NCBI GenBank assembly: GCA_963802635.1
Contig: CAWDJJ010000001.1
Coordinates: forward strand, 1,116,001-1,180,000
Length of the DNA: 64,000 bases
Origin: CAVTLG01 sp963802635
Lineage (GTDB): Bacteria > Chloroflexota > Ktedonobacteria > Ktedonobacterales > Ktedonobacteraceae
Direction of reading: 5' to 3'
Made by a program: the position numbers and the translations under genes. Under the pieces are notes generated by a model that made no database searches, was not told the DNA's origin, and worked only from the letters and a program-made list of their open reading frames with translations. Shown piece by piece: positions 9,032 to 16,711 of the stretch (position 1 is its first letter; each line of letters starts with the position of its first letter).

Positions 9032-9928
9032 TAGAGGTGAAAGAGCAAGGAGAGATTATCGGCAGAGCCATCGTTATCGTCACCCTCCTCTTTGGTCATG
9101 GTGAGCGTGACCTCTATAGACGCAGTTGCGGCAGGAACTTGACCGGTGGTACTGCAGGCAACAAGTCCAGACTGATCATTACGGTCAGCAGCCAGCACGG
9201 GACCAATGCTGGCAGTACTCAATTTCTGGCCGGTGGACGAGACAAACTGCACGGTCAATTGCGCATGATCATCCTGATCACTGTAGCCTCCTAACCATCC
9301 AGAGAGTGTAAACTGGATATTGCCCTGAGAAATCAGCGCGGAGGCCTGCGAGACATTGATCGTTTGCGTCAGGCTGGTGATAGTATTATCTCCGTAGTTG
9401 GCGACATTATCACCCCCACCAAAGAAGTAATTTTCTCCCCGGTTTGAGGGGCCAGGATCAGTCACGCCCATGTAATTGCCACCGCTACTGGAGGCATATT
9501 GAATAATATCAATGCTGCCTTGACAGAGTCCAACCAGGGACTGGCTCGATGATGTTTTCATCGGTTGTGCCAGGTCCAGCTTCTGCATTCCCATTCACGA
9601 TCAGATTCTGGGTGGGGAGTGGATTGGCTGGGATGCTGGTTGGCAGTGCAGTAGGAATGTCGGTGGGAATGGCTGGGACGCTGGTATGATTGGCTGGGAC
9701 GCCGGTGTGATTGGCTGGGATGCTGGTTGGCCGTGCGGTAGGAATAATGCTGGTGGAAAGCATAGGAGCGCTCAGTTGAGTTGCCATTAGCTTTGGCGCA
9801 CTGGCCAAAGTTGGGGTCGAGCTACTGGTGCCAGAAGGCAGACTGCTACAGGCCGGGAGCAGCAGTAGTAGCAAACAACTGATTTTCAGCAGTAGACGCG
9901 AATTGATTTGAGAAAAAGGGTTGTGCAT
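9031..9928 (-). pseudogene. Surface lipoprotein, copy 2, split by a frameshift
   Basis: Paralogue of the gene at 4545-5366. The 5' frame (9509-9928) gives a signal peptide with lipobox LLPAC, a linker with about three copies of a 21-bp unit (peptide xxPANHT, 9669-9732) and NLIVNGNAEAGPGTT, then goes out of frame after VPGW. The 3' frame (9031-about 9530) continues GSIDIIQYASSSGG through DPGPSNRGENYFFGGGDN to the correct ending SADNLSLLFHL. One extra base near 9523, relative to copy 1, causes the break. It sits upstream of the methyltransferase 3' end in the same way as copy 1 sits next to the methyltransferase remnant. Unless the break is a sequencing error, the product is a truncated linker-only lipoprotein. 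Confidence 0.8.
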
Positions 9929-9969
9929 AGGTGCTTGTCAAGTGAGCATCGTCAAGGCCTGCTAGTCAT

Positions 9970-10015
9970 ATTGCCTTGCATTCAGATGAGAAATATTCTG
10001 AATCCATATGGGTAT
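9970..10015 (+). repeat. Family P palindromic repeat, copy B (46-bp minimal form, filled site)
   Basis: Consists of little more than the two ends: ATTGCCTTGCATTCAGATGA, a few bases, then TTCTGAAT..ATGGGTAT. In the paralogous segment near 5395-5410 the flanks (AGGCCT/GGGCCTTCC and CAGGTAGGATC) join with no element, so this copy is an insertion relative to the duplicated sequence. Confidence 0.72.
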
Positions 10016-10147
10016 CAGGTAGGATCGGCGTGATGCTCAAACGTCCTTTCTCTAAATTCAGCAAGCATTTTTCGCCTAATATGCGAATATTTTGCCCTCA
10101 TTATAGAGAAGACGTTAGCTAGAAGCATTTTTCGCAGATGCTCTCCC

Positions 10148-12997
10148 CTAGCGGGAAACGTCTCTGTCATCGTGGCTGTGTGAGCTGTCCTGGCTGTTGT
10201 TACTATCCCGGCCTATGCGATATTTGCTATCATAGTTGATAATGAAGTCTAATTCGGCGGGCGTAAAGTCATAATACTGTGCCAGCACGCCATCGATTTT
10301 GTCCAATAATGATTTAGAGTAAACCATACGGTACTCTTCTAACTCGATAGAGAGTCCAACCTTATTTCTAGTACTTCTGCGAGCATGCACTTGTATATCG
10401 CTTTCCAGGCACCGAGCAAGCTGTATAAGCGCACTGACCGTATAGAGTTCTTTCGCCAGCGGAAAATCTTTGACGAGTCCGTGTGAGAGGTGAAAGCCGT
10501 CTGAATAAGTGGCGAACCATACATAAAACAGCGAACTATTGAGGACTGCCATTACCGTATGTGCGGTGTCTGCGTCCTTGAAGTAGAGAAATCTCCCATG
10601 TTGCGGCTCCATAACGATGCCATTCTTGCTATAGAAGGGGACACGACAAGTTGCTTTGATCCAATAATTTGTCGCTTCCTGGTAATAGATAAAGTGTACA
10701 GTTACGCGCGGATACAAGGCTTTGGCGATGCTATCGTGTGCAGCTTTCACTGCTATTTTTTGTAGAATGCTATCCTGGAGTGCTGCTGCGAGCATCGGAA
10801 AGACCTGTGGCTTGACTTGATTGTGTGTCGCGGTATACATAATTAGATCGATCAGGTGCGGACGTTCTGTGGCATACCAGCGTTGTAGTTTCGTGACGTG
10901 TATGGATGAATCGGAGGTGTGAGAGTGCCTGGCGAGCAGGATAGAGAGACGCTGAAAAGCACCATCAAAAAGACGGCAAGGGAATATTTCGAAGTTTGCT
11001 AGCCAGAGATGGGATGTGTTGTGCCTGATGGTCGTGCGCAACTGCGCAAAGCGTTCACCACCACAGATGCTCAGCGGCACAATCAAGCCAAGATAGCTTT
11101 CTCCGCTACGACAGAGTTTGAGCGCGCGCTCAATGACTGCTGCATAAAGATTGCCACAACTCTCTGTCTCATATCCCTGTACTTTATATGCCTGTCTGAT
11201 CTTGCTGTACTCAATATAGGGAGGATTGCCGATGACGACATCAAAGCCGCCACGCTGCATAATGCCATAGAACTCAAGAAACCAATGCAACGGTTGATGT
11301 CCGCTGCGCCATGTCTGAAATGCCTGTTGATAGCTTTGTTCGGTAGGTAGGTGTTGTCGATCAATGCCGTATTCGCTTGCCAGATAGCCGTCAAGCTGTG
11401 TGCAGAGCGCTTGTAGTTTTGCTCTTTGCGCCTGTTTTCGTTCTTTGTAGTCGTCAGGTCGATCTGCGGGAAGGAGTGTTTGCAACTCGCGGAAATAGGT
11501 ACACGCATGTTCCACCTCTTGTGCTGCGTGCTCTATCGCCTCCATGGCCTGCGCGAAATCGATCTTTTGCTTTTGCTCTCCCAGAATAGTTTTGCGTATC
11601 TCGCCATCGCGTGCAAAGCCTACCAGTGTATTGCCAGGGCGAATGTTGAAATCAATATCTGGTAGTGGCTCAATTTCACTGACATGCTTGAGTTGTGCCG
11701 CAAGCTTCAGAAACAGGCGCAATTTGCAAATTTCGACCGCCTCTTTCATAATATCGACCCCGTAAAGATTGTTAATCGCGATAGCTTTCAAAATAAAATA
11801 GGCAGGACTCACATGTTTCTGCACACTTTGTAGAATCTCGCGGAAGAGTTGTATGTCGGTGGTAGTGGCAAGCGGGTCGTTCTGCCCATCAGCCGCTGTG
11901 ACGATGTTTTGCATGCACTGTAAACAACAGGTATAGAGCGGCTGCAGGATATTCAGGGCTGCGAAAAGAAATGCTCCAGAACCACAGGTAGGGTCCAGGA
12001 TAGTAATATGTGCAATACTTTCATAAAAAGCACGTAAGAGTCTCGTGTCTGTGCAGGCTTCAATGCTGTTTTGTAGGAAGAGTTGGCTGTCCAGGTTGTA
12101 GCTAATAAAGTCGTTTAGTGAGGCAATCTCACCGGCTGCGATACTCGTCATCAGTTGACTATAACGGGTACGGCGTGTCTGATATTCGCGCTCTGTCTCG
12201 GTTGGCAGGTGCTGCGCGGTACAAATGGTTTCAGTGATGTAGCGTTCAGGGTGGGTGCGTAGCTGTTGCCAGAGAGGCGCTTCTTTTTGAAATGCGGCAG
12301 CGTATTTTTGCTGGGCTGCCTGGAAAATCCACGGTATGATCGTATGTTTGCTCATGTACGCGGTAATATCTTCTTTCGTATAGTAAGCGCCCATCTGCTT
12401 CTGGTTAATATACTTTTCAAAGATATGGCCGAGTACATCGGGATTGATTTCCCCGTCGTGTTGTAGAGGCTGCTCGTCGATGTGCCATCGATAGGAGTCA
12501 AAAAAAGTAAAGATTCGCTCGAACGCTGCATCGGGTATAGATATATTGGTGTAGTCTTTTTCTCGTTTGTGAATTTCAAAGAGTCCACTATTGAGGAAAG
12601 ACACTTCGCCTAATAATGCATCTATCTCATGGGAGTGCGGCAGTTTCTGTTTTCCTGGTTCATCATGGAAGAGGCGTAAAAGCAAATGATGATAAAACAA
12701 AAAGAACTGATCTTGCCCAACATGCTCCTTCATCAACTGTAGTTTATCGCTTAAATAGTCAGGATTATTGTCGAGAAAGCCCTTTTTCTGAATGAAGTAG
12801 ACAAACATTAAACGATTGAGCGTCAAGGAGACATACCATTCTTTGTCGATTGAGGGTGTGATGCCATCAATGAGGTCCAGGAAAGCGTTATGTTCGGTCT
12901 GGAATTTTGCATAAAAATGTTGTGCGATGTGTTCTATGTCAAAAGCTTGCTGTGCCTGAATTGAAGATTTGGTGGTGCTCCGCATTTTAAATTCCAT
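10148..12997 (-). CDS. Eco57I-type (type IIG-like) adenine-specific DNA methyltransferase, long paralogue
   Basis: 949 aa. The SAM motif DPTCGSGAF is at residues 345-353 and the catalytic NPPY at 591-594 (VVIGNPPYIEYS). AYYTKEDITAYM near 214 is the family signature. Between the GNTLVG segment (about 465) and NPPY lies a helical, charged stretch of about 110 residues that the paralogue at 723-3128 lacks. The region after NPPY is likely target recognition, and the tail is hydrophilic (NNSQDSSHSHDDRD). ATG at 12997 follows AAGGGAG. It probably makes N6-methyladenine in a specific site. No partner nuclease or BREX/DISARM gene was seen beside it, so whether it restricts is unknown. A copy of its last codons remains at 5535-5635. 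Confidence 0.9.
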   Translation of the reverse strand: MEFKMRSTTKSSIQAQQAFDIEHIAQHFYAKFQTEHNAFLDLIDGITPSIDKEWYVSLTLNRLMFVYFIQKKGFLDNNPDYLSDKLQLMKEHVGQDQFFLFYHHLLLRLFHDEPGKQKLPHSHEIDALLGEVSFLNSGLFEIHKREKDYTNISIPDAAFERIFTFFDSYRWHIDEQPLQHDGEINPDVLGHIFEKYINQKQMGAYYTKEDITAYMSKHTIIPWIFQAAQQKYAAAFQKEAPLWQQLRTHPERYITETICTAQHLPTETEREYQTRRTRYSQLMTSIAAGEIASLNDFISYNLDSQLFLQNSIEACTDTRLLRAFYESIAHITILDPTCGSGAFLFAALNILQPLYTCCLQCMQNIVTAADGQNDPLATTTDIQLFREILQSVQKHVSPAYFILKAIAINNLYGVDIMKEAVEICKLRLFLKLAAQLKHVSEIEPLPDIDFNIRPGNTLVGFARDGEIRKTILGEQKQKIDFAQAMEAIEHAAQEVEHACTYFRELQTLLPADRPDDYKERKQAQRAKLQALCTQLDGYLASEYGIDRQHLPTEQSYQQAFQTWRSGHQPLHWFLEFYGIMQRGGFDVVIGNPPYIEYSKIRQAYKVQGYETESCGNLYAAVIERALKLCRSGESYLGLIVPLSICGGERFAQLRTTIRHNTSHLWLANFEIFPCRLFDGAFQRLSILLARHSHTSDSSIHVTKLQRWYATERPHLIDLIMYTATHNQVKPQVFPMLAAALQDSILQKIAVKAAHDSIAKALYPRVTVHFIYYQEATNYWIKATCRVPFYSKNGIVMEPQHGRFLYFKDADTAHTVMAVLNSSLFYVWFATYSDGFHLSHGLVKDFPLAKELYTVSALIQLARCLESDIQVHARRSTRNKVGLSIELEEYRMVYSKSLLDKIDGVLAQYYDFTPAELDFIINYDSKYRIGRDSNNSQDSSHSHDDRDVSR

Positions 12998-13205
12998 GTT
13001 TTATCATCTCCCTTCGGTGGTCAAGTCACCTCGAATGAGGATATAACAAAGCCCTGACATTATTTTACCTCATGATATTGTTATCGTTGAAAGTGATTGC
13101 AGAATTGCACGAGCGCGCTAGCTTGCCCTCTTGTCAAAATCCTAAAATAATGGTACCCTCAATCTACTATTCTTCAGTTGAACACGTAGAGGAGAAAAGA
13201 ATGTC

Positions 13206-13868
13206 ATGACGCAGACAGAGAAAAAAAATCAGAGTACTGCTACATCCAGGCGCGGACGTCCAGGTCAGCGTCAGCAGGAGCGTTTGCAGCGGCTAGCTCG
13301 CCGCCGCCGCCGCCGCCAGATCATCCTGAGCAGTATTGTCGTCGTAGTGATCGTATGTTTGGCTTATCTCGGCTTCTGGAGCTACCAGCGCTATAGTGCA
13401 GCTCAACTTGTGGCTAGTCATGCCCATGCAACTGCGACGGCTAAAGCACTCATCACGCCGACACCAGTAGCACCTACACCGACGCCACCGGCCAGCACTC
13501 CTCCAGCCGTCACCGGAAAAACAGTTACATTGAGCGGTGGGCTGCAATACATTGACATCAAGCAAGGTGTTGGTCCTGTCGCCAAAGATGGTGATGAGGT
13601 GGATGTCGACTATACTGGATGGATACAGAAGACGGGCAAAATGTTTGATAGCACCTATCGCGATGGTGGGACACCCTTTTCGGTCAAGCCGTTGGGGACA
13701 GCCAATATAATTCCGGGTTGGAACATCGGACTCGTCGGCATGAAATCTGGTGGAGAGCGTCGTCTGATCATTCCTGCTTCCCTAGCTTATGGCAGCACCG
13801 GCTCCGGCGGCGTGATTCCGGCCAACGCTACGCTTATCTTTGATGTCACAGTGACGGCTATCAAGTAG
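13206..13868 (+). CDS. Membrane-anchored FKBP-type peptidyl-prolyl isomerase
   Basis: 220 aa: a basic cytoplasmic start (RRGRPGQRQQERLQRLARRR), one membrane segment at about residues 38-58, a Thr/Pro linker (TPTPVAPTPTPPASTPP), and a C-terminal FKBP domain from about 105. The domain carries the usual pocket sequences DGDEVDVDYTGW, FDSTY, VIPGW-type NIIPGWNIGL, GGERRLIIPASLAYGS and IFDVTVTAIK. It would catalyse proline cis-trans isomerisation in exported proteins at the outer face of the membrane. Start ATG 13206 follows AGAGGAGAAAAG; an overlapping ATG at 13201 stops at once. A candidate promoter (TTGTCA, 17 bases, TACCCT at 13131-13159) lies upstream. It is a single gene, separate from the pyr operon downstream. 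Confidence 0.92.
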   Translation: MTQTEKKNQSTATSRRGRPGQRQQERLQRLARRRRRRQIILSSIVVVVIVCLAYLGFWSYQRYSAAQLVASHAHATATAKALITPTPVAPTPTPPASTPPAVTGKTVTLSGGLQYIDIKQGVGPVAKDGDEVDVDYTGWIQKTGKMFDSTYRDGGTPFSVKPLGTANIIPGWNIGLVGMKSGGERRLIIPASLAYGSTGSGGVIPANATLIFDVTVTAIK

Positions 13869-13930
13869 TACTCACCAGCCTTCAGAAGGGTAACTGTGGC
13901 ACCTTGTTCAATCTGGAGGTCAAATCACCC

Positions 13931-13970
13931 TTGACAATTGTTAAATGTGTGAGGTATACTCTTAACAATT
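13931..13970 (+). promoter_or_regulatory. pyr operon promoter with operator-like dyad
   Basis: The -35 TTGACA (13931-13936) and -10 TATACT (13955-13960) are 18 bases apart. A perfect inverted repeat, AATTGTTAA (13936-13944) and TTAACAATT (13962-13970), overlaps the -35/spacer and the start region with a 17-bp gap. This is the geometry of a repressor operator. The regulator is not encoded nearby. Confidence 0.72.
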
Positions 13971-14289
13971 TGAATAGTCCCCAATTAGAAGAAGAAGAAG
14001 GCATGGCGTCTACATGGTCTTAAATATCTGGATACGACAGACATTAGCAAGAGAAATGTGTCGTCCCATCCGTTTCCATGATGGGCCAGGTGCCGTTTTT
14101 CCAGAGAGAGTTTTTTCCTCACCCCAACAATTCAAGGGGGTGGGGTTTTTTTTTGACATACTGGGTCTTCCACTTCTGGCAACGATGCAGTAGAGGTGTG
14201 CCTTTTACAGTAGTGTAGCTATTGTTGAACGACAGAAAAGAAAAGGATGACCTGTCAACCTGTCGTTTGTTCTCAGCGGGAGGAATTCG
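13971..14289 (+). promoter_or_regulatory. Structured pyr leader with attenuator
   Basis: The 5' leader of the pyr operon has no gene. It contains a six-codon frame MASTWS at 14003-14023, a hairpin near 14035-14065 (ACGACA..CATT against AATG..TGTCGT with a small bulge), a CCCATC/GATGGG hairpin near 14068-14088, and the strong terminator at 14117-14154. About 130 bases later pyrB starts. This fits transcription attenuation responding to pyrimidine level. No convincing PyrR-binding loop was recognised and no pyrR gene is present, so the sensing mechanism is open. Confidence 0.55.
14117..14154 (+). terminator. Intrinsic terminator in the pyr leader
   Basis: CCTCACCCC (14117-14125) pairs with GGGGTGGGG (14137-14145) across an 11-base loop, with one G-U pair, and nine T follow. 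It lies between the promoter and pyrB, so it must be read through for expression, which makes it an attenuator and not the end of the isomerase gene alone. Confidence 0.85.
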
Positions 14290-15282
14290 ATGCAGCAAGT
14301 CGTTTCGCGTTCTCAGCATGCCCTGGAAATGATCAATGGTCAGTTCAGGGGTAAGGATATTGTTTCTTTTGATCAATTCGCGCTAGAAGATTTACAGAAA
14401 CTTTTCACGTTAACACGCCAGATGAAACAGCTTGCTGTAAATAACGAACCCTCGCATTTGCTGGAAGGTTTGTTAGTGGCGCTTCTTTTCTTTGAACCAT
14501 CGAGTCGTACGTTCAGTTCGTTTGCGGCAGCCGTCAAGCGCCTGGGTGGGCAAACCATCGAGATGCAAAACCCGGAGGCGGTCACGTCAGTCAAGAAAGG
14601 TGAGTCTTTTGAGGATACCATTCGCGTGCTAGAGGCATATGCCAATGCGATAGTGCTGCGCCATAGCTGTGTTGGTGCCGCAAAGCAGGCGGCTGAGGCG
14701 GCTGAATATGTGCCAGTACTGAACGCGGGCGATGGCAACAACGAGCATCCGACCCAGACGTTGCTTGATCTCTATACCATCTATGAGCACTTTGGCCGAC
14801 TCGATAATCTCACGGGACTGCTGGCTGGAGATTGTTTGAATAGTCGCGCGATCCATTCATTGCTGCGTGGACTTTCGCTGTTCAAGCATAACACGGTCTA
14901 CCTGTTATCACCGCGACGGCTGAAATTGACCCGCGACGATTTTGTGGCTTTTCGTGCACGCGGTATCCAGATCGTGGAGATCAGCAATGTCAAAGATATT
15001 CCCAGAGGCTGTGATTTCTGGTACTGGACGCGTGTACAGAAAGAGCGCTTTGCTTCTCTGGAGCGGTACCAGCAGGCTCTGCGCGAAACGGTGATGGTCA
15101 CACCACAGTTGCTCAACAAGTATGCCAGCAAGGATATGATCTTGATGGACCCTCTGCCGCGAGTTGACTCGGTAGATCCATCTGTTGATGCGGATGAGCG
15201 AGCGGTGTATTTAAGATCGCAAATTAGAAACGGTCTCTATACGCGCATGGCTCTCTTAGCGCTTGTGTTGGGAAGAGCATAA
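14290..15282 (+). CDS. pyrB: Aspartate carbamoyltransferase catalytic subunit
   Basis: 330 aa. Joins carbamoyl phosphate and aspartate to carbamoyl-aspartate, the first committed step of UMP synthesis. The carbamoyl-phosphate loop reads FEPSSRTFSSF (SSRT in place of the usual STRT). The following KKGES loop supplies the mobile Lys, HPTQTLLDLYT is the phosphate/carbamoyl site, and DPLPRVDSVDPSVD holds the aspartate-binding Leu-Pro and the C-terminal signature. Start ATG 14290 follows GCGGGAGG. No pyrI regulatory gene follows, so the enzyme is presumably an unregulated trimer or is held in a complex with PyrC. It is the first gene of the pyr operon. Confidence 0.96.
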   Translation: MQQVVSRSQHALEMINGQFRGKDIVSFDQFALEDLQKLFTLTRQMKQLAVNNEPSHLLEGLLVALLFFEPSSRTFSSFAAAVKRLGGQTIEMQNPEAVTSVKKGESFEDTIRVLEAYANAIVLRHSCVGAAKQAAEAAEYVPVLNAGDGNNEHPTQTLLDLYTIYEHFGRLDNLTGLLAGDCLNSRAIHSLLRGLSLFKHNTVYLLSPRRLKLTRDDFVAFRARGIQIVEISNVKDIPRGCDFWYWTRVQKERFASLERYQQALRETVMVTPQLLNKYASKDMILMDPLPRVDSVDPSVDADERAVYLRSQIRNGLYTRMALLALVLGRA

Positions 15283-15368
15283 ACGAAAAAACAGGATTTT
15301 TGGTAATTGAAATAGTTATAAAGAAATGAACAAAATCATGGTTGTTGGAGGAATAAAATGGTTAATAC

Positions 15369-15520
15369 GGGCGTGGTAAACCAGGCCCCTACCTAACAGG
15401 CGATGAATCGCCAGAAGGAGATTGCCATTTCTCTGCATGTGGGTACCATTGTCACACGGAAACCGTCGTGCCCTCAGGCAATTTATTGCCCAAGAGGTAG
15501 GGGCCAGATTTATCGCGCCC
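15369..15520 (+). repeat. Family R related 152-bp inverted-repeat element between pyrB and carA
   Basis: The 26-base terminal arms are nearly perfect inverted copies: the left arm (15369-15394) begins GGGCGTGGTAAA and ends GGCCCCTACCT, and the right arm (15495-15520) begins AGGTAGGGGCC and ends TATCGCGCCC. An inner palindrome GGCGATGAATCGCC follows the left arm. It carries no gene and looks like a miniature inverted-repeat element sitting inside the operon. The rest of the 298-bp pyrB-carA gap shows only the carA ribosome site. Confidence 0.72.
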
Positions 15521-15580
15521 GTTGTGCAATTTAATTTTTTTCTTACCATTTAGGCAGTTTATGAGAGGAATTACGATACA

Positions 15581-16711
15581 ATGACGAGTAACGCGCTCTA
15601 TGATGATGTGTTGGTGGAGGATCTGATGACAGCTAATCGCGCGCTAGAAGAGCGTCCCACCACTGGCGTTCTGGTATTAGAAGATGGCACGCGCTTTGTT
15701 GGTAGCTCGTTTGGACATGCAAAAGCCGTGGCGGGCGAGGTTGTTTTCTGTACTGGTATGGTTGGCTATCCCGAAGCGCTGACGGATGCCTCTTTCACGG
15801 GACAGATCCTGACGATGACCTACCCGATCATGGGAAATTATGGCGTGCCAGAGTCATCCTGCTGGGAAGATGACCGCATTCATGCTGCCGGGCTGATCGT
15901 TTCGCATTATGTTGAAACGCCTTCGCACGTGCAGAGCGTGATGAACCTGGGGAACTGGTTGCAGCGAGAACAGATTCCAGCTCTGGAGATCAAAGACACT
16001 CGTATGCTGACCCAACATATTCGTCAGCATGGTGTCATGCTGGGTAAGATTGTCTTCGATGCAGATATTCCGTTTTATGATCCCAATGGAGATAATCTGG
16101 TCGCGCAGGTGTCGGTGAAGCAAGTCCAGGTTGCCGGGTCCGGGGATACGACGATTGTCTTGCTCGACTGTGGAGCGAAGCGCAATATTTTGCGCAGCTT
16201 GCAGGCAAAAAATGTGCGTGTAATCACGGTGCCGTGGGATTATGATCTGTTTGCTGCCACGCGCGGCTTCGACTTTGATGGCATCTTGATCTCGAATGGG
16301 CCGGGCAATCCGAAGATGGCACGAAAAACGATACAGACGATCCGCACGGCCCTGGACCGGAAAATTCCCACTATGGGTATCTGCCTGGGTCATCAGTTGT
16401 TAGCGTTGGCCGCTGGCGGCGATACCTACAAGTTAAAATTTGGGCATAGAAGTCAGAATCAGCCAGGTCTGCTGACCGGTACGAAGCGTTGTTACATCAC
16501 GACGCAAAATCATGGCTTCGCGGTCGGCACGCTACCGGAGGGCTTTGTACCCTGGTTTACCAATGCCAATGATGGCAGCAATGAAGGCATGCGACATCGC
16601 GAGTTGCCCTTCTTCTCCGTCCAATTTCATCCCGAAGCCGCGCCAGGTCCCGTGGATACTGCGTGGATCTTTGACTACTTTCTGGAGAGAGTAAAAAACA
16701 ATCATGCATAA
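15581..16711 (+). CDS. carA: Carbamoyl-phosphate synthase small (glutaminase) subunit
   Basis: 376 aa. Hydrolyses glutamine and channels ammonia to CarB. The N-terminal CPSase small-chain domain (about 28-160: TTGVLVLEDGTRFVGSSFG, MVGYPEALTDASF) is followed by a class I glutamine amidotransferase domain. The catalytic Cys268 is in MGICLGHQ, and His350 and Glu352 in QFHPEA; ISNGPGNP forms the oxyanion strand. The start is uncertain: ATG 15581 gives a 27-residue lead before the domain, while ATG 15626 is in frame with GGAGG five bases upstream and would give 361 aa. It overlaps carB by eight bases (ATGCATAA), so the two subunits are translationally coupled. Confidence 0.96.
   Translation: MTSNALYDDVLVEDLMTANRALEERPTTGVLVLEDGTRFVGSSFGHAKAVAGEVVFCTGMVGYPEALTDASFTGQILTMTYPIMGNYGVPESSCWEDDRIHAAGLIVSHYVETPSHVQSVMNLGNWLQREQIPALEIKDTRMLTQHIRQHGVMLGKIVFDADIPFYDPNGDNLVAQVSVKQVQVAGSGDTTIVLLDCGAKRNILRSLQAKNVRVITVPWDYDLFAATRGFDFDGILISNGPGNPKMARKTIQTIRTALDRKIPTMGICLGHQLLALAAGGDTYKLKFGHRSQNQPGLLTGTKRCYITTQNHGFAVGTLPEGFVPWFTNANDGSNEGMRHRELPFFSVQFHPEAAPGPVDTAWIFDYFLERVKNNHA

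Noticed and set aside
14003..14023. Leader peptide MASTWS as a firm coding gene
   Set aside because: Ribosome site spacing is poor and there are no regulatory codon runs; noted only as part of the leader.
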